Made by a program: the position numbers and the translations under genes. A stretch of 17,217 nt of DNA from positions 1 through 17,217 of the forward strand of contig JACOVL010000092.1 of NCBI GenBank assembly GCA_016177355.1. Reading direction: 5' to 3'. The stretch's first letter is position 1. Each line of letters opens with the position of its first letter. Below, piece by piece: positions 1 to 5,784 of this stretch. The notes beneath the pieces are model-generated. The model had not been told where the DNA came from. It did not search any database and was given only the letters and a program-made list of their open reading frames with translations. The DNA is from Betaproteobacteria bacterium (GTDB lineage Bacteria > Pseudomonadota > Gammaproteobacteria > Burkholderiales > SG8-41).

Positions 1-338
1 ACGCTCATCTTGAGCGCGTCGCGCTCGAGATACGGATCACGCGCGCGCTCGACCGTAACGATGCGCCCGTCGGCGGGCGAGAGCACCGCCTTCGGCTCCT
101 GCGGGATGGCGCGCGGCGGATCGCGGAAGAACTGCAACATGAAAACCACCACCAGCCAAAGCGGGGCGGCCCACCACGGGCCCGCCAGCCAGTGAGCGAG
201 CGCCGCGGCGATGACGGAGGCCGCGATGAACGGCCAGCCTTCCCGCGCGATGACGGGGTGCGGATACGTGCTGCGCGCAGGATTGAGGATTGAGGACTGA
301 GGATTGAGTCCCGATCCTGCGTCTTCTCGATGTATCAT
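1..338 (-). CDS. psd: Phosphatidylserine decarboxylase, N-terminal part (cut by left edge)
   Basis: Psd decarboxylates phosphatidylserine to phosphatidylethanolamine at the inner membrane. About 112 N-terminal codons are present and the gene continues beyond position 1. Family landmarks read on the minus strand are YPHPVIAREGWPF, a hydrophobic stretch rich in Ala and Trp, FMLQFFRDPPRAIPQEP and LSPADGRIVTVERARDPYL. The catalytic C-terminal LGST-type pyruvoyl site lies off the window. The only plausible start is ATG at 338, with a possible AGGA ribosome site about 11 bases upstream. This gives roughly 24 residues before YPHP that are unlike the short N-terminus usual for the family, and part of them is encoded by a 7-base repeat array. 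The gene lies 34 bases after ilvC on the same strand and is probably co-transcribed with it, an order known in betaproteobacteria. Identity is secure; the start is less so. Confidence 0.93.
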   Translation of the reverse strand, partial: MIHREDAGSGLNPQSSILNPARSTYPHPVIAREGWPFIAASVIAAALAHWLAGPWWAAPLWLVVVFMLQFFRDPPRAIPQEPKAVLSPADGRIVTVERARDPYLERDALKMS

Positions 339-373
339 GTTGTGCTCGATCCTCAATCCTAACAGCTCAATCC
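280..373. repeat. Inverted pair of 7-base repeat arrays at the ilvC-psd junction
   Basis: On the plus strand, four tandem 7-mers occupy 280-307: GGATTGA three times and GGACTGA once. After a 38-base centre, four 7-mers in the opposite orientation occupy 346-373: TCGATCC, TCAATCC, the divergent TAACAGC, and TCAATCC. The 12 bases AGGATTGAGGAT at 279-290 are exactly complementary to 349-360, so the transcript could form a long-loop hairpin. The array touches the ilvC TAG stop (373-375). Its left half lies inside the psd reading frame if psd starts at 338. The unit is confined to the junction. It resembles the heptanucleotide repeats known in some bacteria, but I cannot assign a named family. Confidence 0.85.
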
Positions 374-1389
374 TAGTTCTTCGACTGGTCCACCAGCCGG
401 TTCTTCTTGATCCAGGGCATCATGTCGCGCAGCCTGGCGCCAACGGCCTCGATCTGGTGCGCGGCGGCGACGCGGCGCATGGCCTTGAGCGAGGCGGCGC
501 CGGCGCGGTTCTCCAGGATGAATTCCTTGGCGAACTGGCCGGTCTGGATCTCGTGCAGGATTTTCTTCATCTCCGCCCGCACGCGGTCGTCGATGATGCG
601 GGGGCCGCGCGTGAAGTCGCCGTATTCCGCGGTGTTGGAAACCGAGTAGCGCATGTTGGCGATGCCGCCCTCGTAGATCAGGTCCACGATCAGCTTGACC
701 TCGTGCAGGCATTCGAAGTATGCCATCTCGGGCGCGTAGCCGGCCTCGATCAGCGTGTCGTAGCCGGCCTGGATCAGGGCCGTCAGCCCGCCGCACAGCA
801 CCACCTGCTCGCCGAACAGGTCGGTTTCGCACTCCTCGCGGAAAGTGGTCTCGATCACGCCCGCGCGCGCGGCGCCGATCGCCGCGGCGTAGGACAGCGC
901 GACATCACGCGCCTTCTTGCTCGGGTCCTGGTAGACCGCGATCAGCGAGGGCACGCCGCCGCCCTGGGTGTAGGTCGAGCGCACCAGGTGGCCGGGGCCC
1001 TTCGGCGCGATCATGATGACATCGAGGTCGGCGCGCGGTTCGATCTGCTTGAAGTGGATGTTGAAACCGTGGGCGAACGCGAGCGTCGCGCCGTGCTTGA
1101 TGTTGGGCTCGATCTCGTCGTGATAGACCTGCGCGTGATGCTCGTCGGGCAGCAGTATCATCACGATGTCGGCGGTCTTCACCGCGTCGCCCACGGCCTT
1201 CACCGCGAGCCCGGCGTTTTTCGCCTTCGCCCAGGATGCGCCGCCCTTGCGCAGACCCACCGTCACCTTGACCCCCGAGTCCTTGAGATTGTTGGCGTGG
1301 GCGTGACCCTGCGAGCCGTAGCCGATGGTCGCAACGTGCTTGCGCCTGATGAGCGAGAGGTCGGCGTCCTTGTCGTAATAGATCTTCAT
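373..1389 (-). CDS. ilvC: Ketol-acid reductoisomerase, class I (NADP+)
   Basis: IlvC isomerises and reduces 2-acetolactate or 2-aceto-2-hydroxybutyrate to the dihydroxy acids of valine, leucine and isoleucine synthesis, in the cytoplasm with NADPH and Mg2+. The Rossmann nucleotide-binding motif GYGSQGHAHA is near residues 23-32. DLDVIMIAPKGPGH, the metal-site segment ETDLFGEQ and EAGYAPEMAYFECLHE follow, and the end is NRLVDQSKN, as in betaproteobacterial homologues. I chose ATG at 1389 because an AAGGG ribosome site (1396-1400) lies six bases upstream and the resulting 338 residues beginning MKIYYDKDADLS match the class I length. A TTG six codons further up would also stay in frame but is less likely. 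The gene is third in the ilvBHC operon. The stop TAG lies in a 7-base repeat array. Confidence 0.97.
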   Translation of the reverse strand: MKIYYDKDADLSLIRRKHVATIGYGSQGHAHANNLKDSGVKVTVGLRKGGASWAKAKNAGLAVKAVGDAVKTADIVMILLPDEHHAQVYHDEIEPNIKHGATLAFAHGFNIHFKQIEPRADLDVIMIAPKGPGHLVRSTYTQGGGVPSLIAVYQDPSKKARDVALSYAAAIGAARAGVIETTFREECETDLFGEQVVLCGGLTALIQAGYDTLIEAGYAPEMAYFECLHEVKLIVDLIYEGGIANMRYSVSNTAEYGDFTRGPRIIDDRVRAEMKKILHEIQTGQFAKEFILENRAGAASLKAMRRVAAAHQIEAVGARLRDMMPWIKKNRLVDQSKN

Positions 1390-1403
1390 GTGTTTCCCTT
1401 CGG

Positions 1404-1475
1404 TCAACAGCTATCAGCGATCAGCTTACAGCACAAAGGGCTGGCTGACCGCTGAAGGCCGAGTGCTGATCGCTA
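1404..1475. repeat. Inverted 7-base repeat array at the ilvH-ilvC junction
   Basis: From 1404 to 1473 the sequence divides into ten 7-base units. The left units end in CAG (TCAACAG, CTATCAG, CGATCAG, CTTACAG). The right units are of the TGANNGC type (TGACCGC, TGAAGGC, TGATCGC). The two types are roughly inverted relative to each other; AGCGATCAGC at 1416-1425 is exactly complementary to 1465-1474. The array ends on the ilvH TAG stop (1473-1475) and begins just upstream of the ilvC ribosome site. Its architecture matches the array at the ilvC-psd junction although the unit sequence differs. Confidence 0.75.
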
Positions 1476-1964
1476 GACTCTCAATATCCTGTCGCCGCGG
1501 CCGATGCCGGAAGCGCCGGTGCGCACCGTCTCCAGTATCGCGCTACGGTCTATCGCGTTGAGAAAGGCGTCGAGCTTGGCGCCGGTGCCCGTCAGCTCGA
1601 TCGTGTAATCCTTGTCGGTCACGTCTATGATGCGCCCGCGGAAGATGTCCACCATGCGCTTCATCTCCTCGCGGTCCTTGCCCACCGCGCGCACCTTGAC
1701 CAGCATCAGTTCGCGCTCGATGTGGTCGCCGTCGGTCAGGTCCACCAGCTTCACCACGTCCACCAGCTTGTTGAGCTGCTTGGTGATCTGCTCGATCACC
1801 TCGTCCGAGCCGGCGGTGACGATGGTCATGCGGGAGAGCGTCGGGTCCTCGGTGGGCGCGACGGTGAGCGATTCGATGTTATAGCCGCGCGCGGAGAACA
1901 GGCCCGCCACGCGCGACAGCGCCCCGGCCTCGTTCTCGAGCAGGACCGAGATGATGCGCTTCAT
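1473..1964 (-). CDS. ilvH: Acetolactate synthase small (regulatory) subunit
   Basis: This is the regulatory subunit of acetohydroxyacid synthase. In the known enzyme it binds the catalytic subunit and confers feedback inhibition by valine. It is 163 residues, the usual length. An N-terminal ACT domain spans about residues 4-76, opening with RIISVLLENEAGALSRVAGL and containing GYNIESLTVAPTEDPTLSRM. The C-terminal ALS_ss_C domain includes ERELMLVKVRA and FRGRIIDVTDKDYTIELTG. The ATG overlaps the ilvB stop in an ATGA junction (1961-1964), so translation is probably coupled and the two subunits made in balance. The stop TAG at 1473-1475 falls in the heptad array before ilvC. Nothing is unusual in the protein. 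Confidence 0.97.
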   Translation of the reverse strand: MKRIISVLLENEAGALSRVAGLFSARGYNIESLTVAPTEDPTLSRMTIVTAGSDEVIEQITKQLNKLVDVVKLVDLTDGDHIERELMLVKVRAVGKDREEMKRMVDIFRGRIIDVTDKDYTIELTGTGAKLDAFLNAIDRSAILETVRTGASGIGRGDRILRV

Positions 1965-3658
1965 ACCAGGATCATTTCCGAGAGGCCCTTGCCGCCGGGC
2001 ACCATCGGAAACACGTTCTCGGTCTGGTCGGTGATGAAATCCAGGAACACGAGGTCCTGCTTGCGCGAAAACGCCTCATTCAGCGCCGGCTCCACGTCCC
2101 CCGGCTTCTCGACCTTGATGCCGACGTGGCCGTAGGACTCCGCGAGCTTCACGAAGTCCGGCAGCGCGTCCATGTACGACTCGGCGTAGCGGTTGCCGTG
2201 GAAGAATTCCTGCCACTGCCGCACCATGCCCATGTACTTGTTGTTGAGATTGATCACCTTGATCGGCAGGCGGTACTGCTTGCAGGTCGAGAGCTCCTGG
2301 ATGCACATCTGGATGCTCGCCTCGCCGGTGACGCACGCCACCGCCGCCTTGGGATGCGCGAGCTGCACCCCCATCGCGGCGGGGAGGCCGAAGCCCATGG
2401 TGCCGAGTCCGCCGGAATTGATCCAGCGCCGCGGCTTCTCGAACTTGTAGAACTGCGCGGCCCACATCTGATGCTGCCCCACGTCGGAAGTCACGTAGGC
2501 GTCGCCCTGGGTGATTTCGTAGAGCTTCTCGATCACGGACTGCGGCTTGATGATGGCGCTCGAGCGGTCGTACTTGAGGCAGTCGCGCGAGCGCCACTCC
2601 CCGATCTGCGCCCACCACGCCTTGAGCGCTTCCGGGTCGGGTTTTTCCCTGGAAGCCTCGAGCTGCTTGATCAACTCGCGCAGCACCTCGCGCACGTTGC
2701 CGACGATCGGGACATCCACCTTCACGCGCTTGGAGATGGACGAGGGGTCGATGTCGACGTGGATGATGGTGCGTTGCTCGGAGAAGAAATGCTTGGGATT
2801 GCCGATCACGCGGTCGTCGAAGCGGGCGCCGATCGCGAGCAGCACGTCGCAGTGCTGCATCGCCATGTTGGCCTCGTAGGTGCCGTGCATGCCGAGCATG
2901 CCGAGAAACTGGCGGTCGGTCGCCGGATACCCGCCCAGTCCCATCAGGGTGTTGGTGCACGGAAAGCCCAGCGCGCGCGTCAGCTGGGCAAGCTCCTCCG
3001 CGGCGCCTCCCAGGATGACCCCGCCGCCGGTGTAGATCATCGGGCGCTGCGCCCTCATCAGCGTCTGGATCGCCTTCTTGATCTGACCCGCGTGCCCCTT
3101 GATGACGGGATTGTAGGAACGCATGCTGGCGGTCTCGGGATAGCGAAACTCGGCCCTGGCCGTGGTCACGTCCTTGGGTATATCCACCACTACCGGGCCC
3201 GGGCGGCCGGTGGAAGCGATGTAGAACGCCTTCTTGATCGTAAGCGCGATGTCCTTCGCGTCCTTCACCAGGAAGTTGTGCTTCACGCAGGGGCGCGTGA
3301 TGCCCACCGTGTCGCACTCCTGGAACGCGTCGAGGCCGATGGCGTGCGTCGGCACCTGCCCGGTGATGATGACGTGGGGGATGGAATCCATGTAGGCGGT
3401 GGCGATGCCGGTCACCGCATTGGTCACGCCCGGCCCGGAGGTGACAAGCGAGACGCCCACCTTGCCGGTGGAGCGCGCATAGCCGTCGGCGGCATGCACC
3501 GCGCCCTGCTCGTGGCGGACCAGCACGTGCTTCACCCTGTTCTGCTTGAACAACTCGTCGTAGATGAACAGCACCGCGCCGCCGGGATAGCCGAATACGT
3601 ACTCGACCCCCTCCTCCTGCAGGCAGCGCACAACGATTTCTGCGCCGGTCAGTTCCAT
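1961..3658 (-). CDS. ilvB: Acetolactate synthase large (catalytic) subunit
   Basis: This ThDP-dependent enzyme condenses two pyruvates, or pyruvate with 2-oxobutyrate, in the first common step of branched-chain amino acid synthesis. It is 565 residues. The N-terminal ThDP domain begins MELTGAEIVVRCLQEEGVEY and includes FGYPGGAVLF; the catalytic glutamate is E50 in RHEQGAVHAADGYARS. The C-terminal ThDP domain has SDVGQHQMWAAQF and the cofactor motif, which reads GEA (residues 445-447) with NN at 472-473 instead of the classical GDG. ATG at 3658 was chosen because it gives the family N-terminus and follows an AAAGG ribosome site. The frame stays open to 3883, but the extra sequence is unlike the family. 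It is first in the operon and likely driven by the promoter at 3693-3721. ilvI would be an equally valid symbol. Confidence 0.97.
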   Translation of the reverse strand: MELTGAEIVVRCLQEEGVEYVFGYPGGAVLFIYDELFKQNRVKHVLVRHEQGAVHAADGYARSTGKVGVSLVTSGPGVTNAVTGIATAYMDSIPHVIITGQVPTHAIGLDAFQECDTVGITRPCVKHNFLVKDAKDIALTIKKAFYIASTGRPGPVVVDIPKDVTTARAEFRYPETASMRSYNPVIKGHAGQIKKAIQTLMRAQRPMIYTGGGVILGGAAEELAQLTRALGFPCTNTLMGLGGYPATDRQFLGMLGMHGTYEANMAMQHCDVLLAIGARFDDRVIGNPKHFFSEQRTIIHVDIDPSSISKRVKVDVPIVGNVREVLRELIKQLEASREKPDPEALKAWWAQIGEWRSRDCLKYDRSSAIIKPQSVIEKLYEITQGDAYVTSDVGQHQMWAAQFYKFEKPRRWINSGGLGTMGFGLPAAMGVQLAHPKAAVACVTGEASIQMCIQELSTCKQYRLPIKVINLNNKYMGMVRQWQEFFHGNRYAESYMDALPDFVKLAESYGHVGIKVEKPGDVEPALNEAFSRKQDLVFLDFITDQTENVFPMVPGGKGLSEMILV

Positions 3659-3684
3659 GGTACCTTTGCCCGAGCAAACGCGAA

Positions 3685-3704
3685 AACCAGTAACGTTACC
3701 GGTT
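3685..3704. promoter_or_regulatory. 20-bp near-perfect palindrome, candidate operator
   Basis: AACCAGTAACGTTACCGGTT is self-complementary except for one base pair (3689 with 3700). It sits between the divergently transcribed ilvB and sigma-factor genes and covers the proposed ilvB -10 box, as expected for a dimeric repressor site. I do not recognise the regulator. Confidence 0.5.
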
Positions 3705-3721
3705 GCGGCCGCACAGGTCAA
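3693..3721 (-). promoter_or_regulatory. Candidate sigma-70 promoter of ilvB-ilvH-ilvC
   Basis: On the minus strand a -35-like TTGACC (3716-3721) is followed after 17 bases by a weak -10, TAACGT (3693-3698). The implied start site leaves a leader of only about 25-30 bases before the ilvB ATG at 3658, too short for a leader-peptide attenuator. The -10 box lies in a 20-bp palindrome, which suggests a repressor site. The -10 match is poor, so this is tentative. Confidence 0.45.
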
Positions 3722-3774
3722 GCAAAATATCCCTGTAAACAGCAGGATAGAGCGGGTACGGGGACCGCGCGCGC

Positions 3775-3802
3775 TTGTGCACCCTCGGTGATTTGTTAAG
3801 AT
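3775..3802 (+). promoter_or_regulatory. Candidate promoter of the sigma-factor operon
   Basis: TTGTGC (3775-3780), a 16-base spacer and TAAGAT (3797-3802) preceded by TGT make an extended -10 type promoter pointing toward the sigma factor at 3883. It is housekeeping-like; no obvious ECF-type GAAC box was seen. Confidence 0.4.
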
Positions 3803-3882
3803 GCCGCGACCTCGGCAGGCGAGCCTGGAGGAGCGCCCCGCGGCACGCCGCGCCGCACCGATGATCGACAAAGGCGGGACCA

Positions 3883-4449
3883 CTGGCCAACTACAAGGAA
3901 CTGTCGGATTTTCTCGCCGAAGTCGAGCGCCGCGCCTACAAGCAGGCGCTGTTCTCCGTGCGGGACGACCATCTCGCGCTGGACATCGTGCAGGATGCGA
4001 TGTTGAAGCTCACTGAAAAATATTCCGGCCGCCCTCCCGCCGAGCTGCCGCTGCTGTTCCAGCGCATCCTGCAGAACACGATCCGGGATTTCTACCGGCG
4101 GCAGAAAGTGCGCTCGTTGTGGACCCTGCCCGTATCGAGCCTGTTCGGCGCCGGGGCCGAGGATGACGCGGATCCGCTGGAAACTTTGGAGGTGGAGGAC
4201 GGCTCCAAATTCTCTGAACCTCCCGCCGAGCAAGCAGAGCGCTCGCAAGTACTTGCTTTAATTGAGAAAGCTCTGGAGAAATTACCGGCCCGTCAACGCC
4301 AGGCTTTCCTCCTGCGTTACTGGGAGGAACTGGACGTTGCAGAAGCGGCGAAGATCATGGGTTGCTCGGAGGGGAGTGTGAAAACGCACTGCTCGCGGGC
4401 AACTCACGCCCTTGCCGTGATGCTGAAGAAACAGGGGATAACACTATGA
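3883..4449 (+). CDS. ECF-like RNA polymerase sigma factor, apparent CTG start
   Basis: This is a sigma-70 family factor of about 188 residues with region 2 (RDDHLALDIVQDAMLKLTEKY and FQRILQNTIRDFYRRQKVR) and region 4 (LEKLPARQRQAFLLRYWEE, then the helix-turn-helix AEAAKIMGCSEGSVKTHCSR). Family members begin just before KELSDFL. In that frame there is no ATG, GTG or TTG between the upstream TGA (3862-3864) and residue 26. A CTG at 3883 (then ANYKELSDFLAEVERR) stands at the expected position, with AAAGG (3870-3874) eight bases upstream, so I take CTG as the start. The GTG at 3958 would remove part of region 2. The stop overlaps the next ATG (ATGA, 4446-4449), which couples it to the DUF3619 membrane protein. 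Targets are unknown. Confidence 0.85.
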   Translation: MANYKELSDFLAEVERRAYKQALFSVRDDHLALDIVQDAMLKLTEKYSGRPPAELPLLFQRILQNTIRDFYRRQKVRSLWTLPVSSLFGAGAEDDADPLETLEVEDGSKFSEPPAEQAERSQVLALIEKALEKLPARQRQAFLLRYWEELDVAEAAKIMGCSEGSVKTHCSRATHALAVMLKKQGITL

Positions 4450-4844
4450 ACCAGCCGGAACAGGAACAACTGGCGCGCAGAATCGCCCAGCACCTCGAAT
4501 ACGGCGTGGGCGAGATCGATACGGGCACGCGCGGACGCCTCGCTGCGGCGCGCAAGATTGCGCTTGCCCGCTACCGCGGGCAGCCCGAGCCGCTATTCGG
4601 CCTGGCGTGGGCGGGACAGGCGCTGGCGCGCGTCAGCGAGCATCGCTTCTACGGCGCGCGTCACCTGATCGCGATAGCCTTGCTCGTGCTCGCGTTGATC
4701 GGCGTTGCCTATCGGCAAACCATGATGTCGGGCAATGGCAACGACCTCGCGGATCTCGAGGTCGCACTGCTCACCGATGAGCTGCCGATCAACGCCTACC
4801 TCGACAAAGGCTTCGATTCATGGCTAAAACGCTCGTCGCGCTGA
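4446..4844 (+). CDS. DUF3619 family single-pass membrane protein
   Basis: A 132-residue protein of the betaproteobacterial DUF3619 family. The N-terminal cytoplasm-like part (MNQPEQEQLARRIAQHLEYG and an Arg/Ala-rich helix) is followed by one membrane segment at about residues 72-89 (LIAIALLVLALIGVAYR). A conserved acidic tail has DLEVALLTDELPINAYLDKGF. The ATG overlaps the sigma-factor stop and its 3' end overlaps the DUF3106 gene by 25 bases, so the three are tightly coupled. A small one-pass protein directly after an ECF-like sigma factor suggests an anti-sigma role. That is inference from position and topology; I see no clear zinc anti-sigma motif. The biochemical function is unknown. Confidence 0.85.
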   Translation: MNQPEQEQLARRIAQHLEYGVGEIDTGTRGRLAAARKIALARYRGQPEPLFGLAWAGQALARVSEHRFYGARHLIAIALLVLALIGVAYRQTMMSGNGNDLADLEVALLTDELPINAYLDKGFDSWLKRSSR

Positions 4845-5335
4845 TCGTTTGGCTGTGTCTCGTATTCCCGGCAGTCGCTGCACAAGGCAAGACCGACACC
4901 AAGAAACCCGTCGGACCCGCCTGGTCGGAGCTCAAGCCCGCCCAGCAGCAGATCCTCGCCCCGCTCGCGCCCGAGTGGGAGAAAATGGACGCCACGCGGC
5001 GCAAGAAATGGGTCGCCATCGCCGACCGCTATCCCAAGATGAAGCCGCGGGAGCAGCAGCGCCTGCAGAAGAACATGGTCGAATGGGTCAAACTCACGCC
5101 CGAGCAGCGCAAGACGGCGCGCGAGAAGTACCAGAGGATGAAGAAACTGCCGCCGGACCGGCGGCGGGAAGTCAGGTCCGAGTGGCAGCGTTACCAGCAG
5201 TCGCTCGCGCGCCAGCAGCGGCAGCAGGGTGCGCCGCTTGACCCGTCGCTCACTGATCCGGCTGAGCCGGCGCCGACCACCGATACGCCGGCCCCCCAAA
5301 CGCCGGTCGCCGGTACGCCCGCTCCCAGCCAGTGA
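4820..5335 (+). CDS. DUF3106 family exported protein
   Basis: A 171-residue protein with an N-terminal signal peptide (MAKTLVALIVWLCLVFPAVA, cleavage probably after AVAA). The mature part is a charged helical domain with a recurring pattern of Trp or Tyr, Leu-Pro or Leu-x-Pro and Gln/Arg: WSELKPAQQQILAPLAPEW, then VEWVKLTPEQRKTAREKY and KKLPPDRRREVRSEW. This is typical of DUF3106. A Pro/Thr/Ala-rich tail of about 35 residues follows. It is probably periplasmic. The start at 4820 lies inside the end of the DUF3619 gene and the stop overlaps the next gene's GTG, so it is mid-operon. Function is unknown. Confidence 0.85.
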   Translation: MAKTLVALIVWLCLVFPAVAAQGKTDTKKPVGPAWSELKPAQQQILAPLAPEWEKMDATRRKKWVAIADRYPKMKPREQQRLQKNMVEWVKLTPEQRKTAREKYQRMKKLPPDRRREVRSEWQRYQQSLARQQRQQGAPLDPSLTDPAEPAPTTDTPAPQTPVAGTPAPSQ

Positions 5336-5784
5336 CCGCCAGCCCCGCGCGGCGCCTGCTCAGCCTGCTCTACGAAGGCCTGCTCCTCGCCGCGGTGCTG
5401 CTGGTCGGCGCCCTGCCGTTCCTGGTGCTCGCCCAGGATCTCGGCCCGGCGCTCAAGCGCCCGCTGTTCCAGATCTACCTGGTCGCTCTCGCCGGGATCT
5501 ATTTCGTCTGGCAATGGCTGGAGGGCGGCCAGACGCTGCCGATGAAGACCTGGCGCATCCAGCTCGTCACCCGCGACGGCGCGCCGCTCACGCCGCGTCA
5601 CGCGCTGGCGCGTTTCGCCTTCGCCCTGGCGGGGTCGTTGCCGCTCGGCGCGGGATTTCTCTGGGCGCTCGTCGACCGCGAGCGCCTGTTCCTCCACGAC
5701 CGGCTGGCGGGCACAAGGATCATCTCCGCTCCTGCCACCATATCATCGTCGTCGCCACGGCAAGAAAAATCACGGTCGGCATGA
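5332..5784 (+). CDS. RDD family membrane protein
   Basis: A 150-residue RDD-domain protein with three predicted membrane segments (about residues 10-34, 47-63 and 93-114). Family landmarks are GQTLPMKTWRIQLVTRDG between segments 2 and 3 and the terminal FLHDRLAGTRII. RDD proteins are inner-membrane proteins, some proposed as small-solute transporters; the role here is unknown. The start is GTG at 5332 in a GTGA overlap with the DUF3106 stop. Conserved sequence ends at residue 130, exactly where the opposing lptG stop begins. The last 21 residues, rich in Ser, Arg and Lys, are encoded antisense to lptG and look unconserved. Confidence 0.88.
   Translation: MTASPARRLLSLLYEGLLLAAVLLVGALPFLVLAQDLGPALKRPLFQIYLVALAGIYFVWQWLEGGQTLPMKTWRIQLVTRDGAPLTPRHALARFAFALAGSLPLGAGFLWALVDRERLFLHDRLAGTRIISAPATISSSSPRQEKSRSA

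Noticed and set aside
304..1455. 383-codon plus-strand open frame opposite ilvC
   Set aside because: It is an antisense shadow of ilvC and runs through repeat arrays at both ends.
3659..3700. Leader-peptide attenuator for the ilv operon
   Set aside because: The leader after the proposed promoter is only about 25-30 bases, with no Leu/Val/Ile codon run and no terminator-antiterminator stems.
2126..3799. 557-codon open frame on the plus strand opposite ilvB
   Set aside because: It is a GC-rich shadow of ilvB with no recognisable domain and His/Arg/Val-rich composition; ilvB on the minus strand is certain.
3659..3883. Longer ilvB starting at 3883
   Set aside because: The extra 75 residues match nothing in the family and would span the promoter and palindrome; ATG 3658 gives the family N-terminus.
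3861..4016. ATG at 3861 as the start of the sigma factor through a frameshift
   Set aside because: The frame from this ATG gives unrelated Arg-rich sequence, and the correct frame already reaches the expected N-terminus at CTG 3883, so no frameshift is needed.
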